The translations under genes and the position numbers were made by a program. Below the pieces are notes generated by a model. The model searched no databases. It worked only from the letters and a program-made list of their open reading frames with translations, and was not told the DNA's origin. A stretch of DNA of 9,093 bases, taken from assembly GCA_947379685.1 (NCBI GenBank), contig CANCOG010000176.1, positions 1-9,093 of the forward strand, read 5' to 3'. Positions within the stretch are counted from its first letter, which is position 1, and each line of letters opens with the position of its first letter. The DNA comes from Flavipsychrobacter stenotrophus (GTDB lineage: Bacteria > Bacteroidota > Bacteroidia > Chitinophagales > Chitinophagaceae). Shown piece by piece: positions 7,407-9,093 of this stretch.

Positions 7407-8243
7407 TCAGTGTATTTGATGCCCTTCAGCATCCCCTTTTATCATCCTTTTCATTTCCAGCACGTCCATTTCCAGGTCGGCAAGACGATGGTATACTTCT
7501 GCTGGTTCGCTAAAGTCGCTGCTGATCTTTAACCGGCCATACCATACCTCCTTTATATCGGAAGGGTCTATCTCAATAGTGGGGAATTCATGCCTGTGGG
7601 CAATCGTATCGCTCTTCAGGTAGAGTTTTCCTCTTTCCTTCAGGCGATTGATCACCCTTTTTACGGCAACTCCACCTTTATGTACAATTATATACACACG
7701 GTTGTCGCGAATCTTCTCCAGGTCATCGATCCACTCGCCTATCAGTTTGTCGCCATGCAAGACATTGGGCGCCATTGAAGGACCATCAACCTCAAACATG
7801 CGATAGGTTGAATTATTGAGCCCAGGCAACCTGAAAGTAGGCAGGGTTTCTATAAATCCAGAATCGCCATAGCCCAGCAGGTATCCGGCTCTTGCCTTTA
7901 CAGGTACATATACGATATTGTCATTCCCCTGTTGATCTACTGTAATAACACGTGGAATGCCATTGTATTTATCGGCGATATACCCTGCAGGATCAATGAA
8001 ACGCTTCTCTCCGTCGCCGGAGTTCAGCCCCTTTTGGAGCTCTTCCACATTCTTTGACATCAATTCATCCAGGGATACTCCAAAATATTTGGAAATGGAT
8101 ACTAATGTCTCGATGTTGGGCTCGCTGATCCCAGCCTCGTAATTTGCCAGTGTTGTACGCCCGATATTTAGCTCAGAGCTAAGCGTATCTTGTGTTTTAC
8201 CCCTTTTCTTTCTGAGGTATCTCAGGTTGGTTGCTAAGTTCAT
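7407..8243 (-). CDS. XRE-S24 repressor, LexA/CI-like, self-cleaving type
   Basis: From the preferred ATG at 8241-8243 the product has 278 residues. An XRE helix-turn-helix fills about residues 1-62 (NLRYLRKKRGKTQDTLSSELNI, then GRTTLANYEAG and SLDEL). A linker leads to an S24 peptidase-like domain with the expected cleavage pair A119-G120 in VKARAGYLLGYGD, catalytic S156 in EVDGPSMAPN, and K195 in GVAVKRVINR. The spacings (37 and 39) are close to LexA. The last 30 residues can form a short coiled coil (RLADLEMDVLEMKRMI). Family members bind operators as dimers and are inactivated by self-cleavage after DNA damage. A start 10 codons upstream (8273) is possible but would add CFNFVS-type residues before the usual MNLATNLRYLRK opening, and its coding region would run into promoter-like sequence. 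The gene diverges from a MuB-like ATPase, as a phage repressor would. Control of the SusCD operon is an alternative role. Confidence 0.88.
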   Translation of the reverse strand: MNLATNLRYLRKKRGKTQDTLSSELNIGRTTLANYEAGISEPNIETLVSISKYFGVSLDELMSKNVEELQKGLNSGDGEKRFIDPAGYIADKYNGIPRVITVDQQGNDNIVYVPVKARAGYLLGYGDSGFIETLPTFRLPGLNNSTYRMFEVDGPSMAPNVLHGDKLIGEWIDDLEKIRDNRVYIIVHKGGVAVKRVINRLKERGKLYLKSDTIAHRHEFPTIEIDPSDIKEVWYGRLKISSDFSEPAEVYHRLADLEMDVLEMKRMIKGDAEGHQIH

Positions 8244-8275
8244 GGACACAAAGTTAAAACATTTCTTCCACAAAA

Positions 8276-8291
8276 TTTGGATTTGTCCAAA
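8276..8291. promoter_or_regulatory. Perfect palindrome TTTGGA-N4-TCCAAA, candidate repressor operator
   Basis: TTTGGA (8276-8281) and TCCAAA (8286-8291) are exact inverted copies separated by TTTG. The site lies 33 bases upstream of the repressor start codon and includes the -33 element of the rightward promoter candidate. A third half-site, TCCAAA, lies at 8360-8365. Binding by the neighbouring XRE-S24 protein is inferred from position and symmetry only. Confidence 0.55.
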
Positions 8292-8308
8292 ATAATGGAA
8301 TATATTTG
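8276..8308 (+). promoter_or_regulatory. Candidate rightward promoter for the MuB-like gene
   Basis: TTTG at 8276-8279 is followed after 21 bases by TATATTTG at 8301-8308, a full match to TAnnTTTG. Transcription would begin near 8313-8316. The -33 element is the left arm of the palindrome, so a bound repressor would block it. Confidence 0.5.
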
Positions 8309-8332
8309 TACCGGAATTGGTGATTTTGTTGT

Positions 8333-8365
8333 CAAAAGTACGGCTTAAAGCACCTTTATTCCAAA
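8333..8365 (-). promoter_or_regulatory. Candidate leftward promoter for the repressor gene
   Basis: On the minus strand TTTG (8362-8365) is followed after 21 bases by TACTTTTG (8333-8340). Transcription would begin near 8326-8328, giving a leader of about 83 bases to the ATG at 8243 and passing through the palindrome. Another TAACTTTG lies at 8249-8256, but its nearest TTTG is only 14 bases away and it would leave no leader. Confidence 0.5.
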
Positions 8366-8563
8366 TTATCTGTAAAAAATATCAGTCGTTAGTAGTTGGT
8401 GTAGAGTTTCTAATGAACGTATGGCATTGAAAATCAGAACGCTCAGCAATTTGCAGGCAAAGCACATGGCCAAAGCAGTTCACAGTTACCATCCATACAA
8501 CTGAAAACGACTTGCGAAATAAAATGGAATGAGATTTAATGAAAAAAATGAAAACAGAATTAT

Positions 8564-9093
8564 ATGAAAACAGCACAAAAAATACAGGTTAAGGAAGCAG
8601 TTGCCCGCTATGTAGCTGCTTTGGGCAACATTTCAGAGGCCGCAATAACCCTTTGCAATGTTAATGAAGTCGCTATTGAGCATATTATTGAAGGTCGCCT
8701 TGAGGAAGTCGATGATTTTTCGTGGCATCAACTGGCCAGGCAGGTAGGCTTCTATTGTGGCGATTGGCAGGTGGCAGATACCAGCGCCTATATGCTGCTT
8801 TCGATATTGTTTGGCGATGCCCAGCGATATGCAAAGGCCTACGGAATAGCTATTGGCAGAGGGCTTGGTAAAACCTTTACCGCAGGGCAATATCTGAAAA
8901 CGCGCAAAAATGTAATTTATCTGGCCTGCAGTGACAATATGAACCGGAGAGCGTTTGTTACAGAATTGCTGGAGACTGTTGCAACAAGTCCATCGGCTTC
9001 CATGCCGGGAATGATAAGCGCCTTTGTAACGGCCATTACTGAAAAGGACGAAGCATTGCTGGTGCTTGATGACGCCCATACGCTGAAGGACCG
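8564..9093 (+). CDS. MuB-like transposition AAA+ ATPase, C-terminus cut by window edge
   Basis: The frame opens at ATG 8564, the first in-frame start after a stop at 8549, and runs off the right edge after 176 codons. Residues about 1-60 look like a helix-turn-helix DNA-binding part (VKEAVARYVAALGNISEAA, EHIIEGRLEEV, WHQLARQVGF). An ATPase core follows: a GDAQRYAKAYGIAIGRGLGKT P-loop region at about 81-101, then VIYLACSDNMNRRAFVTELLETV, and a Walker B LLVLDDAHTL at about 164-173. This order and the C-x-N/D-x-x-N-R-x-x-F element match AAA+ proteins of Mu-like phages and transposons common in Bacteroidota, where they activate the transposase and choose target DNA. Two departures: the first P-loop glycine position (K minus 6) is isoleucine, and the residue after the Walker B aspartate is D instead of E. 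ATGAAAACAG occurs twice (8548 and 8564); the first copy is out of frame. The gene diverges from the S24 repressor; no MuA gene is visible. Confidence 0.75.
   Translation, partial: MKTAQKIQVKEAVARYVAALGNISEAAITLCNVNEVAIEHIIEGRLEEVDDFSWHQLARQVGFYCGDWQVADTSAYMLLSILFGDAQRYAKAYGIAIGRGLGKTFTAGQYLKTRKNVIYLACSDNMNRRAFVTELLETVATSPSASMPGMISAFVTAITEKDEALLVLDDAHTLKD

Larger units (their letters stand above)
8244..8563. promoter_or_regulatory. 320-base divergent control region between repressor and MuB-like gene
   Basis: Two candidate promoters and a perfect palindrome are packed into 8276-8365 and are listed separately. From about 8366 to 8563 nothing certain is seen. There is a 27-codon plus-strand reading frame at 8421-8504 (basic, MALKIRTLSNL start) without a recognisable domain or start signal, and no trace of a MuA-type transposase. 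If the rightward promoter at 8276-8308 is used, the ATPase message would have a leader of about 250 bases. Confidence 0.5.

Noticed and set aside
8244..8273. Upstream ATG (8273) as start of the repressor
   Set aside because: The extra ten residues (M-W-K-K-C-F-N-F-V-S) do not fit the usual N-terminus of XRE proteins; the ATG at 8243 does. It was not fully excluded.
8382..8576. 64-residue minus-strand frame with hydrophobic start upstream of the repressor
   Set aside because: It has no promoter or start signal, overlaps the start of the ATPase gene, and its amino-acid make-up looks like translated AT-rich noncoding DNA.
8633..9079. 148-residue minus-strand open frame at the right end
   Set aside because: It is antisense to the ATPase frame, which has P-loop and Walker B motifs; the antisense translation is cysteine- and histidine-rich without domain sense.

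Overview
The window comes from a member of the Bacteroidota. The evidence is a SusC/SusD outer-membrane pair, lipoprotein signals, A-rich leaders without clear Shine-Dalgarno sequences, and several intergenic copies of the phylum's promoter pattern (TTTG, about 19-21 bases, then TAnnTTTG). The style of the proteins suggests the Chitinophagia/Sphingobacteriia side of the phylum, but this is an impression and not a proof.

Left part (1-1667): a partial exported protein of unknown function, with two similar lipocalin-like segments, runs leftward off the window edge. Diverging from it is a complete nitrilase-superfamily amidase with the omega-amidase (YafV/Nit2-like) catalytic triad. A strong hairpin at 1613-1643 lies between the convergent ends of the amidase gene and the SusCD operon and can serve both.

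Middle part (1668-7107, all leftward): a compact three-gene operon reads, in order of transcription, susC-like TonB-dependent transporter, susD-like lipoprotein, and a small Ig-like surface lipoprotein. The gaps are 30 and 16 bases. Together they should form an outer-membrane uptake unit for an oligomeric nutrient. No glycoside hydrolase, peptidase, sigma/anti-sigma pair or hybrid sensor is visible, so the substrate cannot be read from context.

Right part (7108-9093): a 299-base intergenic region with iterated motifs, then a leftward XRE-S24 (LexA/CI-like) repressor with its self-cleavage residues intact. After a 320-base divergent regulatory region comes a rightward MuB-like transposition ATPase cut by the window edge. 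A leftward repressor next to a rightward transposition gene resembles the early control region of Mu-like transposable phages. The divergent region holds a perfect TTTGGA-N4-TCCAAA palindrome overlapping the -33 element of the rightward candidate promoter, and a second candidate promoter facing it. The likeliest reading is that the end of a Mu-like element, or a relic of one, lies just upstream of the SusCD operon. Two points are unusual: no MuA transposase lies between the repressor and the ATPase, and the ATPase P-loop and Walker B depart from consensus.

All functional calls rest on motif recognition by eye; no database search was run.
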